A DNA stretch of 64,000 bases from Bacillus weihaiensis (GTDB lineage: Bacteria > Bacillota > Bacilli > Bacillales > Bacillaceae): NCBI RefSeq assembly GCF_001889165.1, contig NZ_CP016020.1, forward strand, positions 248,001 to 312,000, read 5' to 3'. Positions 25,315 to 33,992 of this stretch are shown one piece after another. Positions within the stretch are counted from its first letter, which is position 1, and each line of letters opens with the position of its first letter. The notes under the pieces are model-generated. The model made no database searches and had not been told where the DNA came from. It saw nothing but the letters and a program-made list of their open reading frames with translations. The position numbers and the translations under genes were made by a program.

Positions 25315-25341
25315 GAAGCAAGAGATGCGTCCCCTTGCTTC
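25315..25341. repeat. REP-1 hairpin behind the APC permease
   Basis: GAAGCAAG and CTTGCTTC arms around AGATGCGTCCC, three bases past the permease stop; it may double as its transcription end. Confidence 0.65.
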
Positions 25342-25344
25342 CTT

Positions 25345-26724
25345 CTAATGCCCCAGATCATCACCTAAGCTGGAATCCTTCTTCGCGATTTTTAAATAAA
25401 CCATATAGGCTAAGCCAATCGCCATCCAGATGAATCCGAGCTGCTTCGATGTTGGATCTAGACTGAACCATACGTACCCAATGATGACAAATCCGATGAT
25501 TGGCATCAGGAGGTGGTTGAAGAAATCTTTACTTTTTTGCTTTCGAATAAAATAATTGATGACAGATAGGTGCAAGAATAAGAACGCAGTTAAGGCACCA
25601 AAGTTAACTAAAGAGGCAAGACTATTAATTGTTGATGCGAAAATAGTTGTAACGATTAATGAAATAATAGCAACTAATATTGTACTTGCGTATGGTGTTT
25701 TAAATTTGGGATGGACTTTAGATAAAATGCCAGGAAGCTTTTTATCGCGAGCCATACTATAAAGAATCCGAGATATCGCGGCTTGGGCAACGAGTGCATC
25801 TGCTATTCCCCATGCTAATGCCGTTGCAAGAATTGTCATCCATTTTAACCAAGGTCCACCAGCCATTTCTGCAATTTGATAGAAGGCTACATCGGCATTT
25901 TCAAATGTTGTGTAATCTGGCCAAATAAGAGCGGCGACCCACGTTTGAATGATAAATAATAAACCTACTACTAATAAGGAGAAAATAACGGCGCGACCGA
26001 CAACCTTTTTTCCACCCTTTGTTTCTTCTGCTAAAGTGGAGATGGCGTCAAAGCCAAGGAAGCTTAACACAGCAATCGATACAGCACCCATTACAACATT
26101 TAAGTCGAAGGCATCGCGATCATACAACGGTTTGAATGTGAATTCTGCACCATTTACACCTTGAACAACAGCGATTGTTGCGGCTGTGATGAAGATCGCT
26201 AAAACGATGAGCTCGAGTACAACGATAATTTTATTCGCTTTCGCAGTAAATTCAATTCCTCTTACATTAATAACCGTATTAATTCCAATAAATAGCAAAA
26301 GCCAAACGAAGATGGGAACTTCGGGAACAATGTTTGCTAGCGCGGCTGCACTGACTAAATAAAGAAGAGAAGGAATTAAAATATAATCTAATAAAATAAC
26401 CCAGCCTGCAAAAAAGCCAACATGTTCGTTGATTCCTCTTTGAGCATAAGAGTAAACCGAACCAGCGATTGGAAATGCCTCTGACATTCGCGCATAGCTT
26501 AATGCGGTAAAAATCATTCCGACCATCCCAATTAAATAAGCTAAAGCAACCATTCCATTTGAGCCAGCGGCAACATGGCCATATATACCAAATGGAGCGA
26601 TCGGGACCATAAAGACAAGTCCATAAATTAATAAATCCCAAAATGTAAGGGAACGTTTTAGTTCTTGCTTATACCCAAAATTTTCAACTGTGGAGTTTGT
26701 TTTGTTATCTACTGAAGGCTCCAT
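25345..26724 (-). CDS. APC-superfamily amino acid permease
   Basis: 459 aa with about twelve hydrophobic segments. The N-terminus carries the APC signature (GLVFMVPIAPFGIYGHVAAG, ALAYLIGMVGMIFTALSYAR, SYAQRGINEHVGFFAGW). It is COG0531-like and would import an amino acid or amine across the membrane. AAAGGATGATAGG precedes the ATG at 26724; an upstream start at 26766 would lack a site. It follows the acetamidase gene on the same strand, separated by 219 bases including a GC-rich repeat, so cotranscription is uncertain. Substrate cannot be read from the sequence. Confidence 0.85.
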   Translation of the reverse strand: MEPSVDNKTNSTVENFGYKQELKRSLTFWDLLIYGLVFMVPIAPFGIYGHVAAGSNGMVALAYLIGMVGMIFTALSYARMSEAFPIAGSVYSYAQRGINEHVGFFAGWVILLDYILIPSLLYLVSAAALANIVPEVPIFVWLLLFIGINTVINVRGIEFTAKANKIIVVLELIVLAIFITAATIAVVQGVNGAEFTFKPLYDRDAFDLNVVMGAVSIAVLSFLGFDAISTLAEETKGGKKVVGRAVIFSLLVVGLLFIIQTWVAALIWPDYTTFENADVAFYQIAEMAGGPWLKWMTILATALAWGIADALVAQAAISRILYSMARDKKLPGILSKVHPKFKTPYASTILVAIISLIVTTIFASTINSLASLVNFGALTAFLFLHLSVINYFIRKQKSKDFFNHLLMPIIGFVIIGYVWFSLDPTSKQLGFIWMAIGLAYMVYLKIAKKDSSLGDDLGH

Positions 26725-26818
26725 CCTATCATCCTTTCTATAAAAGGAAGTAAGGGCTTTAGACAAAGTTTCTTACTTCCTGCTTTTATTTAATTGTTAG
26801 AAGTGGCTGTTGATATCC

Positions 26819-26935
26819 GTTACAGGCATACCTTTCCGCGGATGAGTTCGTCGGGAGCCTCCTAGTCTAGGCTCCACTTGGGCTCACTTTGATTTCGCTT
26901 CTCCCACAGGAGGCTTATGTTACACTTCAATCAAC
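26819..26935. repeat. GC-rich type-3 repeat
   Basis: TTTCCGCGGATGAG...GAGCCTCCTAGTC...CTCCCACAGGAGGCTTA, related to the blocks at 24429-24572 and 32965-33112. Confidence 0.5.
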
Positions 26936-26943
26936 AATCATTT

Positions 26944-27855
26944 CTATTTAAAAACGTCTATTTGATAGGCTTCTAAAATCCATTTAGGAACAAAGAATCT
27001 TGCTGTTAATAGCGGGTCCACTATTTGCGAGATTTGTGATTGCCCTACAGCACTCATCAGCATGGTAAAGTGACTTAATGAGAGATTTGTTTTGGGCTGT
27101 AAAAGGTCAATCATGATCTCGACAGATTTCTTTGCTGCTTCATCTAATGTTTCTGATGAGACAAGAGATGCAATTCCTTTATCATTTTCCACGAAAGGAA
27201 AGGGAATGGAATGACCTTTCACTACTTCAAGTGTGACGGTGACCTTTCCAGGAATTTCAACACCGGACACTCCAATCTCACCATCACCCATTGCAGCATG
27301 TAAATCTCCTAACCCAAATAATGCACCTTCTTGAAAGACGGGGAAATATAATGTGGCACCTGTTGTAATGAGTGTGGTATCCATATTTCCACCATGTGCC
27401 CCAGGAGTTCCGCAATTTACCGCTTCATGTTCAGGAGCAACTCCAATTACTCCAATCATCGGGTTTAAGGGAATCTGGACATGCTCATCAAAGATAGCTT
27501 TGTTATTTTCAATAGGTAAAATTTTAATATCAAAGCCTTCTAATCGATGACCCATCACACCGAGGTCTTTCCCAGTAGCCATTACCCCTTTATCGCCTAA
27601 CTCGATGTTGTTAATCTTGACCTTTAACACATCACCAGGAAGTGCACCTTCAACATAGACCGGACCTGTGGCAGGATTGATTCGATCCCAATCAATGGAT
27701 TGAAAAGAAGCGGACTCTGATTGAATTTGATCTTGAAAGCAATCGTACGTGTCAATAACGATTTGATCACCAGACGAGACGTGAATAGCTGGTTCATTCT
27801 GTTTATCAAACGCGTACATATAATGTTCTTTCTTTAGTGATAACAACCAAGACAT
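26944..27855 (-). CDS. Acetamidase/formamidase family protein
   Basis: 303 aa, full length for the FmdA/AmdA family, which hydrolyses short aliphatic amides to ammonia and the acid. Family hallmarks: SSGDQIVIDTYDCFQ, NPATGPVYVEGALPGDVLKV, the segment VNCGTPGAHGGNMDTT, and LFGLGDLHAAMGDGEI with the metal-ligand Asp/His residues. AAGGGAGG lies seven bases before the ATG and is fully paired with an upstream copy of its complement (see the hairpin entry). It follows a coupled two-component/symporter set on the same strand, suggesting that the regulators control amide use. Confidence 0.92.
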   Translation of the reverse strand: MSWLLSLKKEHYMYAFDKQNEPAIHVSSGDQIVIDTYDCFQDQIQSESASFQSIDWDRINPATGPVYVEGALPGDVLKVKINNIELGDKGVMATGKDLGVMGHRLEGFDIKILPIENNKAIFDEHVQIPLNPMIGVIGVAPEHEAVNCGTPGAHGGNMDTTLITTGATLYFPVFQEGALFGLGDLHAAMGDGEIGVSGVEIPGKVTVTLEVVKGHSIPFPFVENDKGIASLVSSETLDEAAKKSVEIMIDLLQPKTNLSLSHFTMLMSAVGQSQISQIVDPLLTARFFVPKWILEAYQIDVFK

Positions 27856-27860
27856 GAAAT

Positions 27861-27911
27861 AACCTCCCTTATTTTCTACTTGTACTTCATTATAAAGAAA
27901 GAAGGGAGGTT
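27861..27911 (-). promoter_or_regulatory. Hairpin sequestering the acetamidase Shine-Dalgarno site
   Basis: In transcript sense AACCTCCCTT (27911-27902) pairs perfectly with AAGGGAGGTT (27870-27861), which contains the ribosome site; five more pairs (TTTCT/AGAAA) continue inward. No T tract follows in the transcript direction, so it is a translation-control structure rather than a terminator. Confidence 0.6.
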
Positions 27912-27947
27912 TGTTTTGTATTAATTTGTTGTGTTTTTATATTATTT

Positions 27948-29279
27948 TTACTTTTCAGAAAAATAAATCACAAATAGGATCTTATTGATTAAGAGACAAA
28001 TCCAAGCAAAAATAAAACTCAGTAGGACACCTTGTATAAAAGAAGTATAGAGGCTAAACAACGTACCAAATATCCCTAGACTAACGAGGCAAATGGGTAT
28101 AAACATACTGACCTCCATTTCTCGCTCTTTTTTTAAGAAATAATAAAAAATCGGCAAGCACGCAGCAAATAAATTTCCATAAAAGATAATGGCGAATTGT
28201 ACTAGATCTTCAACATAAACGTGTAAAAGTAAAGGAAGAAATGATAATCCGCACAACCAAATATATAGCTTTTGGAAATTTGATTTATCCTTTACTAAAA
28301 CCGTGAGACTGGCTACTGAAAAAAGGGAGCTAGCAGCTGACATGATAAACATACTTAAACTAGAGATGACAAATAGATACAATAAAATCGGTGATAATTG
28401 CTCAAATAAACTCGTATAAAAGGTAGAGATGTGTCCGCTTTGCCCAATAAAATAAATGTAAATCGCTGTAAAGGCAATGGAAACAGACATCCAACAAAAT
28501 GCACTAATGGTCAAAGAGAGCTTTAACCTCTTTTCCTTAATCTTCATTAAAGAGGTATTGACTGAAATATTCGTTACTAAATAGCCACTCATGATAATAA
28601 AGACGAGAAGACTATAAAGGAAAAGCTGGTTATGATCTGTTTCTAAGAATATAGGAAAACGAGATGTTATCGCTTGAAAAGTGGGGTTGATTCCTTGGGT
28701 TAAATACAAGGAAATAGGGATGATTGTTATACCTAATAATAGACAAATCAGTAAAAATGACCCCACTTTCTGTAATCCTATCGATCCGCCCATCCCTGCA
28801 AAAATAAAACAGCTAAAGCATATGACGAGTAATGGTAAGCTTGTAGGCACATGTAAAACAGTGGTGAGAACCTCTTCAGCAAGAAGGGCTTGAACAAGAA
28901 ATCCTTCAAAATTAATGAGCATTAACACATAGATCATCATTTTCTTTGTCATGGGCTTGATTTGGGAATGGTGAGATTGAAGATCAAGTAACCGCGCCTT
29001 TATCCTTGGGGCAAACAGGCTATACCCATATAAAGTAAATAACCCAACCATCGCTAAAACAAATCCTCCAAGATAGCCGATTTTCTGCAATAAGTATATT
29101 GGTAGCACCACCGTTGTACCAGAAAGTATCCCAAAGAGTATCCGAAAGGTTCCTTCACTCAATCCAAATTCCTGTTTATGAAATAGGTAGTCAGCCTTTG
29201 TTTTATGCTCTCCAAAATATTTCATATTAGAGATGAGTACAGTTAACCCGATAAATAACATAAGGTACCAATCAATCAT
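27948..29279 (-). CDS. Multi-pass membrane transporter, sodium:solute-symporter-like
   Basis: 443 aa with about twelve or thirteen hydrophobic segments. Features such as LFGILSGTTVVLPIYLLQKI, CFIFAGMGGSIGLQKVG and MFIMSAASSLFSVASLTVLV resemble the LeuT-fold SSS/APC group (YkvI-like members), but no subfamily motif is decisive. Its start overlaps the response-regulator stop by four bases (ATGA), and that gene in turn overlaps the kinase, so all three are translationally coupled. It may import, or sense together with the kinase, the inducer of the amidase. Transport role inferred. Confidence 0.7.
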   Translation of the reverse strand: MIDWYLMLFIGLTVLISNMKYFGEHKTKADYLFHKQEFGLSEGTFRILFGILSGTTVVLPIYLLQKIGYLGGFVLAMVGLFTLYGYSLFAPRIKARLLDLQSHHSQIKPMTKKMMIYVLMLINFEGFLVQALLAEEVLTTVLHVPTSLPLLVICFSCFIFAGMGGSIGLQKVGSFLLICLLLGITIIPISLYLTQGINPTFQAITSRFPIFLETDHNQLFLYSLLVFIIMSGYLVTNISVNTSLMKIKEKRLKLSLTISAFCWMSVSIAFTAIYIYFIGQSGHISTFYTSLFEQLSPILLYLFVISSLSMFIMSAASSLFSVASLTVLVKDKSNFQKLYIWLCGLSFLPLLLHVYVEDLVQFAIIFYGNLFAACLPIFYYFLKKEREMEVSMFIPICLVSLGIFGTLFSLYTSFIQGVLLSFIFAWICLLINKILFVIYFSEK

Positions 29280-29977
29280 CTAAGCGTCTCCTTATAATGA
29301 GAAGGAGTGATTTGCTCCATTTTTTTGAACGTATTACTGAAATGATGCTGACTATTAAATCCAGAGTGTTCGGCAATCATTGTCATACTCCAATCGGGAT
29401 GCTTTTTTAACAGGCCTTTTGCTTTTTGAATTCGATAGAGGGTTAAATATTCTTGAAAGGTCTTACCGATTTCCTCTGAGAATTTCCTGCTCAAATAGGT
29501 AGGATTAACCGGAATTTCATTGGCAATCTCCGTTAAATTTAGCTTTTCCTGAAAGCTCGTCTCAATTTTACTTAACACGTGCTGAACGGCTTGAGACTTT
29601 GCCACAGCCTGCTGGTGTGTTGCGACATATTTCTTCATGACGTCAATCAGCTCTGTTTCAATGACAGGTTTCACTAAATAATCGAGGGCATGTAAGTGAA
29701 GGGCTTGTTTGACGTAATCAAAATCTTGATAAGCCGTCACAAAGATCAGCTCTGTTTCCATTTTTCGTTGCTTTAGTTTTTTGGCTAGCTCTAAACCAGA
29801 TTCTCCAGGCATATGTATGTCTAAAAAAGCGAGATTAATTTGTTCTTTTTCAAGTATTTTCAATGCCATTGACGCATCCTCTGCATCGAATATCTCCCAT
29901 AATGGAAAGTGTTTTGTAAGTAAAAAACGGATTTGTTCAATTTCTAAGTACTCATCATCTACAATAAGTAGTTTCAT
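29276..29977 (-). CDS. YesN-type response regulator (receiver + AraC HTH)
   Basis: 233 aa. Receiver domain with DDE acidic patch at 7-9, phospho-acceptor Asp53 in FLDIHMPG, Thr/Ser in TAYQDFDYV and Lys in LDYLVKP. C-terminal AraC/XylS helix-turn-helix (about 140-233: LTEIANEIPVNPTYLSRKFS, MTMIAEHSGFNSQHHFSNTF). Its ATG overlaps the kinase stop (ATGA) and its stop overlaps the symporter start (ATGA). It most likely activates the local transporter/amidase genes. Confidence 0.92.
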   Translation of the reverse strand: MKLLIVDDEYLEIEQIRFLLTKHFPLWEIFDAEDASMALKILEKEQINLAFLDIHMPGESGLELAKKLKQRKMETELIFVTAYQDFDYVKQALHLHALDYLVKPVIETELIDVMKKYVATHQQAVAKSQAVQHVLSKIETSFQEKLNLTEIANEIPVNPTYLSRKFSEEIGKTFQEYLTLYRIQKAKGLLKKHPDWSMTMIAEHSGFNSQHHFSNTFKKMEQITPSHYKETLR

Positions 29978-30711
29978 AGTCCTTCATCTCCAGGTATATA
30001 CGGCCATTTAGCTTTAGCAACTGTGTAGCCTTCTGTATTTTTTGTTAGCGATAGCTCACTTCTTAAATCAAAGAGAAGCTGAAAACGACGATGTATATTA
30101 TCTAAGCCTACCCCATTCTTGAGGTCGTGATCGTTTATAGTAGCAGGGCCGTTGTCCATCACACGAAGACACACCCAATTTCCTTCACGTGTAAAATGAA
30201 TGTGTAACACTTTCTCACCTGACTTTTTATCCAGTCCATGCTTAAATGCATTTTCGACAAGTGTTTGAAGAGTATAGGGGGGGATCATGACAGAATCTAG
30301 CATCGGACTGATATCGTATGTGACGAGCAGTCGGTTACCAAATCGAAGCTGCTGAATACTCACATAATTCTCCGTATGCGTAAGCTCGGTGTGAAACGGA
30401 ACGAGCACATCCTTTTCTTGGTATTTATAACGAAGAAAGAGCGAAAACCTCTCCATTCCTCTCACCATCTCTTCATATCGACCAATCCTTGTTAACGATA
30501 AAAAGGAATTTAACGCATTAAATAAGAAATGAGGCTGAATTCTCTGATTCAATTGATGATACTCACTCTCCTGAAGCTCCTTCTCCAGCTTCACCCGAGC
30601 ATTCTCCAACTCCAAAAAATCCAACTCCTGATCAATCAACCTCAGCATCAACAACACCACCATACACACAATTGGACAAAGTACACCCAAAAAAATCAGA
30701 AACGAAAACAT
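29974..30711 (-). CDS. YesM/LytS-type sensor histidine kinase
   Basis: 245 aa from the ATG at 30711 (AAAGGTGGTGGGG upstream); a start at 30738 is less likely. One N-terminal transmembrane helix (FSFLIFLGVLCPIVCMVVLL) without a large outside domain, a short coiled coil, the His_kinase domain with QPHFLFNALN (phospho-His), and HATPase motifs VENAFKHGL and NGVGLDNIHRR. The lack of a sensor domain fits sensing through the coupled membrane transporter. Partner of the adjacent response regulator. Confidence 0.9.
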   Translation of the reverse strand: MFSFLIFLGVLCPIVCMVVLLMLRLIDQELDFLELENARVKLEKELQESEYHQLNQRIQPHFLFNALNSFLSLTRIGRYEEMVRGMERFSLFLRYKYQEKDVLVPFHTELTHTENYVSIQQLRFGNRLLVTYDISPMLDSVMIPPYTLQTLVENAFKHGLDKKSGEKVLHIHFTREGNWVCLRVMDNGPATINDHDLKNGVGLDNIHRRFQLLFDLRSELSLTKNTEGYTVAKAKWPYIPGDEGL

Positions 30712-30754
30712 ATCCCCACCACCTTTATTAGTGTTCATTTTAATAGAGATAGGT

Positions 30755-30883
30755 GGTGCCTGTCACTACCCGAAAAATCTTGTTTCTCGAATGGAGTGGT
30801 GAAAGGTGGTTTTTCTGGTGGTGTAAGAGAGCAAGTGAGAGGTCAGTCGACGTGCCTGTTACGCCTCGGAATTTCTTGTTTCA
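30755..30883. repeat. Two REP-2 elements
   Basis: 30755-30790 (GGTGCCTGTCACTACCCG, TCTTGTTTC) and 30851-30883 (CGTGCCTGTTACGCCTCGG, TTTCTTGTTTC), in the same orientation, upstream of the kinase gene. Confidence 0.65.
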
Positions 30884-30997
30884 TGAGAGGGCTTTTGTCC
30901 AATTACCTAGAGGAAGGGCTTATGAAATACTAGCAGGTATAGACCTTTTCAGTACGAAACATTAGTAGAAAATTGGTATAAGTGCAGCTTCACAAAT

Positions 30998-31033
30998 GAG
31001 TAAAGAGACGTGCTTCAACACACCTCTTTACTC
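30998..31033 (-). terminator. Inverted repeat behind the small sigma factor gene
   Basis: GAGTAAAGAG and CTCTTTACTC are perfectly complementary with a 16-base loop. The T tract on the minus side is weak (ATTTGTG). Confidence 0.5.
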
Positions 31034-31054
31034 ACGAGAGCAACAGATCCTTCC

Positions 31055-31552
31055 CTATGCTTCCATATAATGCTTTCTTACCTTCCCAAGCGCATCCCGA
31101 CGCCAAGCCTTCACCGCAGCAACAGATACACCTTCATCATGAGCGATTTCACTTGGTGTTTTCCCTTCCAAGCAATACGCTTTTAGCCATTTAGATTGAT
31201 TCATTGTTAGGATCGTGGATAAGTCTTGAATTTCATCATCTGATAGAAGAGCTGAAAAATCATCAGAGCTTGCTGCTTGATCCTTTACCTGATCATCAAA
31301 CTCTGTTTCATGATCTTCCTTCTTTCTTTCCTGCGTAAGCGCCGTTTTCATTCGGCCTATAATGTAGGAATAAGCAAAGGATTTGAACTCTCCTTTTTCC
31401 TTTTGAAATCGTTGGGACGCCTCCCATAAGGCGATTAAACCGACTTGGTAAAATTCACTTTCATTCTTATAAATACTTAACCTCTTAATAACGGAAAAAA
31501 TCATTGGTTCAAATTGTTGATGCAGCTTTTCAAATTGACCTTCTTGATACAT
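31055..31552 (-). CDS. Sigma-70 family factor, ComX/SigH-like small type
   Basis: 165 aa. Region 2 near residues 15-85 (FEPMIFSVIKRLSIYKNESE, FYQVGLIALWEASQRFQ, FKSFAYSYIIGRMKTAL) and region 4 near 110-160 (SKWLKAYCLEGKTPSEIAHD, then EGVSVAAVKAWRRDALGKVR). The size and layout recall the small alternative sigma factors linked to competence in Firmicutes (SigH/ComX-like). No anti-sigma gene is adjacent. It lies next to a comK gene transcribed the other way, which fits a competence or late-stationary role, an inference from position only. AAGGAT precedes the ATG. Confidence 0.8.
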   Translation of the reverse strand: MYQEGQFEKLHQQFEPMIFSVIKRLSIYKNESEFYQVGLIALWEASQRFQKEKGEFKSFAYSYIIGRMKTALTQERKKEDHETEFDDQVKDQAASSDDFSALLSDDEIQDLSTILTMNQSKWLKAYCLEGKTPSEIAHDEGVSVAAVKAWRRDALGKVRKHYMEA

Positions 31553-31938
31553 GAGAAATCCTTACCAAGAATGCATTCTTTTTGTATTCCGCGGTACTTT
31601 GAGAATAGCAAGAGAAAAGGAGTGAGAACACTTGGCTAATGAAGGTTAATAATCCATTTTCAGCCTTGAAATCGACAATATTGCTTAGGGGAAATGAGCG
31701 AAATGGGGGATCAAATCCTAGTGAAAACGGTCTTTTTATCCTTTTTTATCAATTGGAGGAAAAGGGAGAATTGCTAACTGCTTAGAAGGAAGCTGAAGCA
31801 TGTGTTATCAAGTGGATTTTTACTTTACAGGAGCTCTATAAGGTTCGGAAAAGATGCCAGAGGGAGAAGATGTCTTTACTTAATATTTACCTTAATTTAA
31901 CAATATATAGGTAATAATTACCGGTATAATAATAGTGA
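31553..31938. other. Gene-less divergent region
   Basis: AT-rich, no gene supported. Near 31896-31926 ATATAGGTAATAATTACCGG forms a GGTAATAATTACC palindrome that could be a regulatory site. Confidence 0.35.
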
Positions 31939-32163
31939 ATGGACTGGAAAGATCCTTTTAAGCCCAACACGAATCAGCCTCGAGGTATGCACAGAAGCAG
32001 TAGGAGAAATCCCTTCGGACAACCACCTAGAAATCACTCACGTTTCATGGAAAATCTATCAAATCGAAAGCATCCCAATCATCATGCAAATTTACTAAAA
32101 TCTATGATTCAAACAAGGTTTATACGAAAAAAGGATAAGGAGGTGGTATTTATTTTGATTTGA
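31939..32163 (+). CDS. Short basic hypothetical protein (weak)
   Basis: 74 aa, rich in Asn, Arg, His and Pro (NPFGQPPRNHSRFMENLSNR), like small spore-associated or coat proteins in composition only. There is no clear ribosome site before the ATG. It lies between the sigma factor and comK. It may be a chance frame. Confidence 0.3.
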   Translation: MDWKDPFKPNTNQPRGMHRSSRRNPFGQPPRNHSRFMENLSNRKHPNHHANLLKSMIQTRFIRKKDKEVVFILI

Positions 32164-32169
32164 AAAGGA

Positions 32170-32212
32170 AAAAAAAACCCCTAAGCACAGTACTTTAGCG
32201 TGCTTAAGGATT
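32170..32212 (-). terminator. Minus-strand terminator without an obvious gene
   Basis: In minus sense CCTTAAGCAC pairs with GTGCTTAGG and TTTTTTTTT follows. No minus-strand gene ends here; a small or antisense transcript opposite comK is possible. Confidence 0.55.
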
Positions 32213-32302
32213 AGGCAGTTGGATGATGACCAACTATTGGTAGTATATCTAACCCCTATGAAAATATAAAGTTATTCGAGCTGTTAAAAGGAGGAAAACT
32301 GA

Positions 32303-32845
32303 ATGAAAAAGGTTTATTCCATCACAGTTTGCACAGGAGGAATTATTACGGACTCAACAATGGGAATCTTCCCGCATTATACGAGTACGGGTCATATCCA
32401 TTGCCAAATGCTCGACAAATATGGAGAGAAGCTAGTAGAAAAGGATACTCGTTTTGTCTTAAATACAAGCTGTATTTATTATGGTAGTGACTTTAACGGA
32501 AGACTTGAATCTGCTAGGCATATTTTGATAGGGAAGAAAAACCTTCCTATAATGGTGAGTTTATCATTAGGAATCTGTATGATTCCCCTCTCATCTCCAA
32601 TGAAGAATGATACACCTTGGATTTCATTAAAGTATATTGAGGATATTCAACCAAATGGCGCTGGTAGCATCATTACCTTTCAAAATGATGTAAAAGTTGA
32701 GGTGAATATCACAAAGAATGTACTAGAGGATAGGAGAAACAAAGCATCACGGCTTTTTAGTACATATTATTATAGAAAAATGATGGGCAGGGGAGATATT
32801 GATAGTGGGTTTGGGGTAGCGGAGAAGCCGGGAGATTATTATTAG
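32303..32845 (+). CDS. comK: Competence transcription factor ComK
   Basis: 180 aa, close to the 192 aa of B. subtilis ComK. Shared elements include DTRFVLNTSCIYYGSDFNGR (ComK: CRFFGSSYAGR), the PIMV...IFLFP-type stretch (LPIMVSLSLGICMIPLSSP), TPWISLKYIEDI and VTFxNG-like IITFQNDVKVEVNIT. ComK binds AT-box pairs and activates DNA-uptake genes. AAAGGAGG precedes the ATG. A small sigma factor lies just upstream on the other strand. The C-terminus is slightly divergent (GFGVAEKPGDYY). Duplicated ComK paralogues occur in some Bacillaceae, so this may be comK1 or comK2. Confidence 0.85.
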   Translation: MKKVYSITVCTGGIITDSTMGIFPHYTSTGHIHCQMLDKYGEKLVEKDTRFVLNTSCIYYGSDFNGRLESARHILIGKKNLPIMVSLSLGICMIPLSSPMKNDTPWISLKYIEDIQPNGAGSIITFQNDVKVEVNITKNVLEDRRNKASRLFSTYYYRKMMGRGDIDSGFGVAEKPGDYY

Positions 32846-32964
32846 GCTGTTATTACATTTGATTAAGAGTTAGTTTCACTACTCATTTAAAGAAACACAG
32901 ATCTACAGAATGTAGATATCTTTTAAATTTTGCGTGTTTTTGTAAACTTGTGGCTATTTATCAA

Positions 32965-33112
32965 GTATCCGGTCTGGTTGAATTCCGTTCCAGTTGCTCG
33001 CTTTTTTGCGGGGTGGGCTGTGAGCCTCCTCGGCGTAAACGCCTGTGGGGTCTCACCTGTCCCACTCCTCCCGCAGGAGTCTCGCACTTCCCCTCCATTC
33101 AACCTTACGTAG
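32965..33112. repeat. GC-rich type-3 repeat
   Basis: GTTGAATTCCGTTCCAGTTG...GCGGGGTGGGCTGTGAGCCTCCTC...ACTCCTCCCGCAGGAGTCTCGCACTT; GC content is far above its surroundings. It is related to the blocks at 24429 and 26819. Confidence 0.6.
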
Positions 33113-33174
33113 TTTTCGTTTAAAACCTTTTTATAAGGTAACAATCTCTTAGAAAAATGCTCGAATGTTAAATC

Positions 33175-33382
33175 TTAAGTAGCTTGTTGCTCATTTAACA
33201 TGGCATTAATACGATCTACCAAAAACCCCAATCAAGACGGAATATGATATCGTTCTTTAATTGCTGTATTAGGTGTTTAATAAATAGATCCGTTCGTCAT
33301 TCTAGTAGCGAAGGAGTAAATCAAAGTAGCATACTTTAGATCAACAGGCTTACTTTTCGTATAATCGTCATAGGAATCTCCC
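33175..33382 (-). pseudogene. Degraded unidentified gene remnant
   Basis: Minus-strand frame GDSYDDYTKSKPVDLKYATL, IYSFATRMTNGSIY-stop-TPNTAIKERYHIPS-stop-LGFLVDRINAMLNEQQAT. Protein-like composition with two in-frame stops in about 70 codons. Family not recognised. The following stretch to 33992 contains no further gene I can support. Confidence 0.5.
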
Positions 33383-33992
33383 TCCAGTCTCATAAGTTTG
33401 TGTGGTGCTTACTTATTTCGACATTTCGGTAGGTACTCTTTTTTTCTATTCCAAAAAATATAAAAAGGTGAAACTAAAGGAAGCAGTATCACCTTCCAAT
33501 GGGTCATTTGTGTTCATTGATAATCCTGCTGCCATTGCAAATCCTACTTTCAGCATTAAAAATAAAAAAATGTATATTGTCATGTTTTGGATTATTATTA
33601 AGGTTTTTGTAGGTTAAAGAACTGTTTTATAGTAACAGTTAATTAGGTAGATTTTACAAACTTGAAGTTAAAAGTAATATTTGAATTATAAATATACATT
33701 GTCTGGTAGTCCTTTGAAGTTATATAGAAATAATTCTATAAAATACAATTTAATATTTTTTCGATTTTAATATAAGTATTGTTTAACCATTAATAAAATA
33801 GAATTAAATTGCTCAAATGTAAGGGGAATTGAAAAAAACATGCTAGCCTTCTGTTCCATTGACAACCCATTTATAGCATGATTAAAATGAAAGTTAACGC
33901 AGTTAATAAATAGAGAGTAGAAGCTATTTTACCTATACAGCTAGTATGAGTGATAGCCTCTATACTATATAGAATACGGAGAAAAGAACACC

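Noticed and set aside
3795-25341. CRISPR array from recurring short hairpins
   Set aside because: The repeats are widely and irregularly spaced, without uniform spacers or cas genes; they are REP elements.
30529-30933. 134-codon plus-strand frame rich in Gln and His
   Set aside because: Antisense of the histidine kinase start running into REP-2 repeats; no ribosome site.
32923-33144. Overlapping frames on both strands
   Set aside because: Produced by the GC-rich type-3 repeat; no protein-like composition.
33402-33617. 71-codon plus-strand frame
   Set aside because: No ribosome site and no recognisable features.
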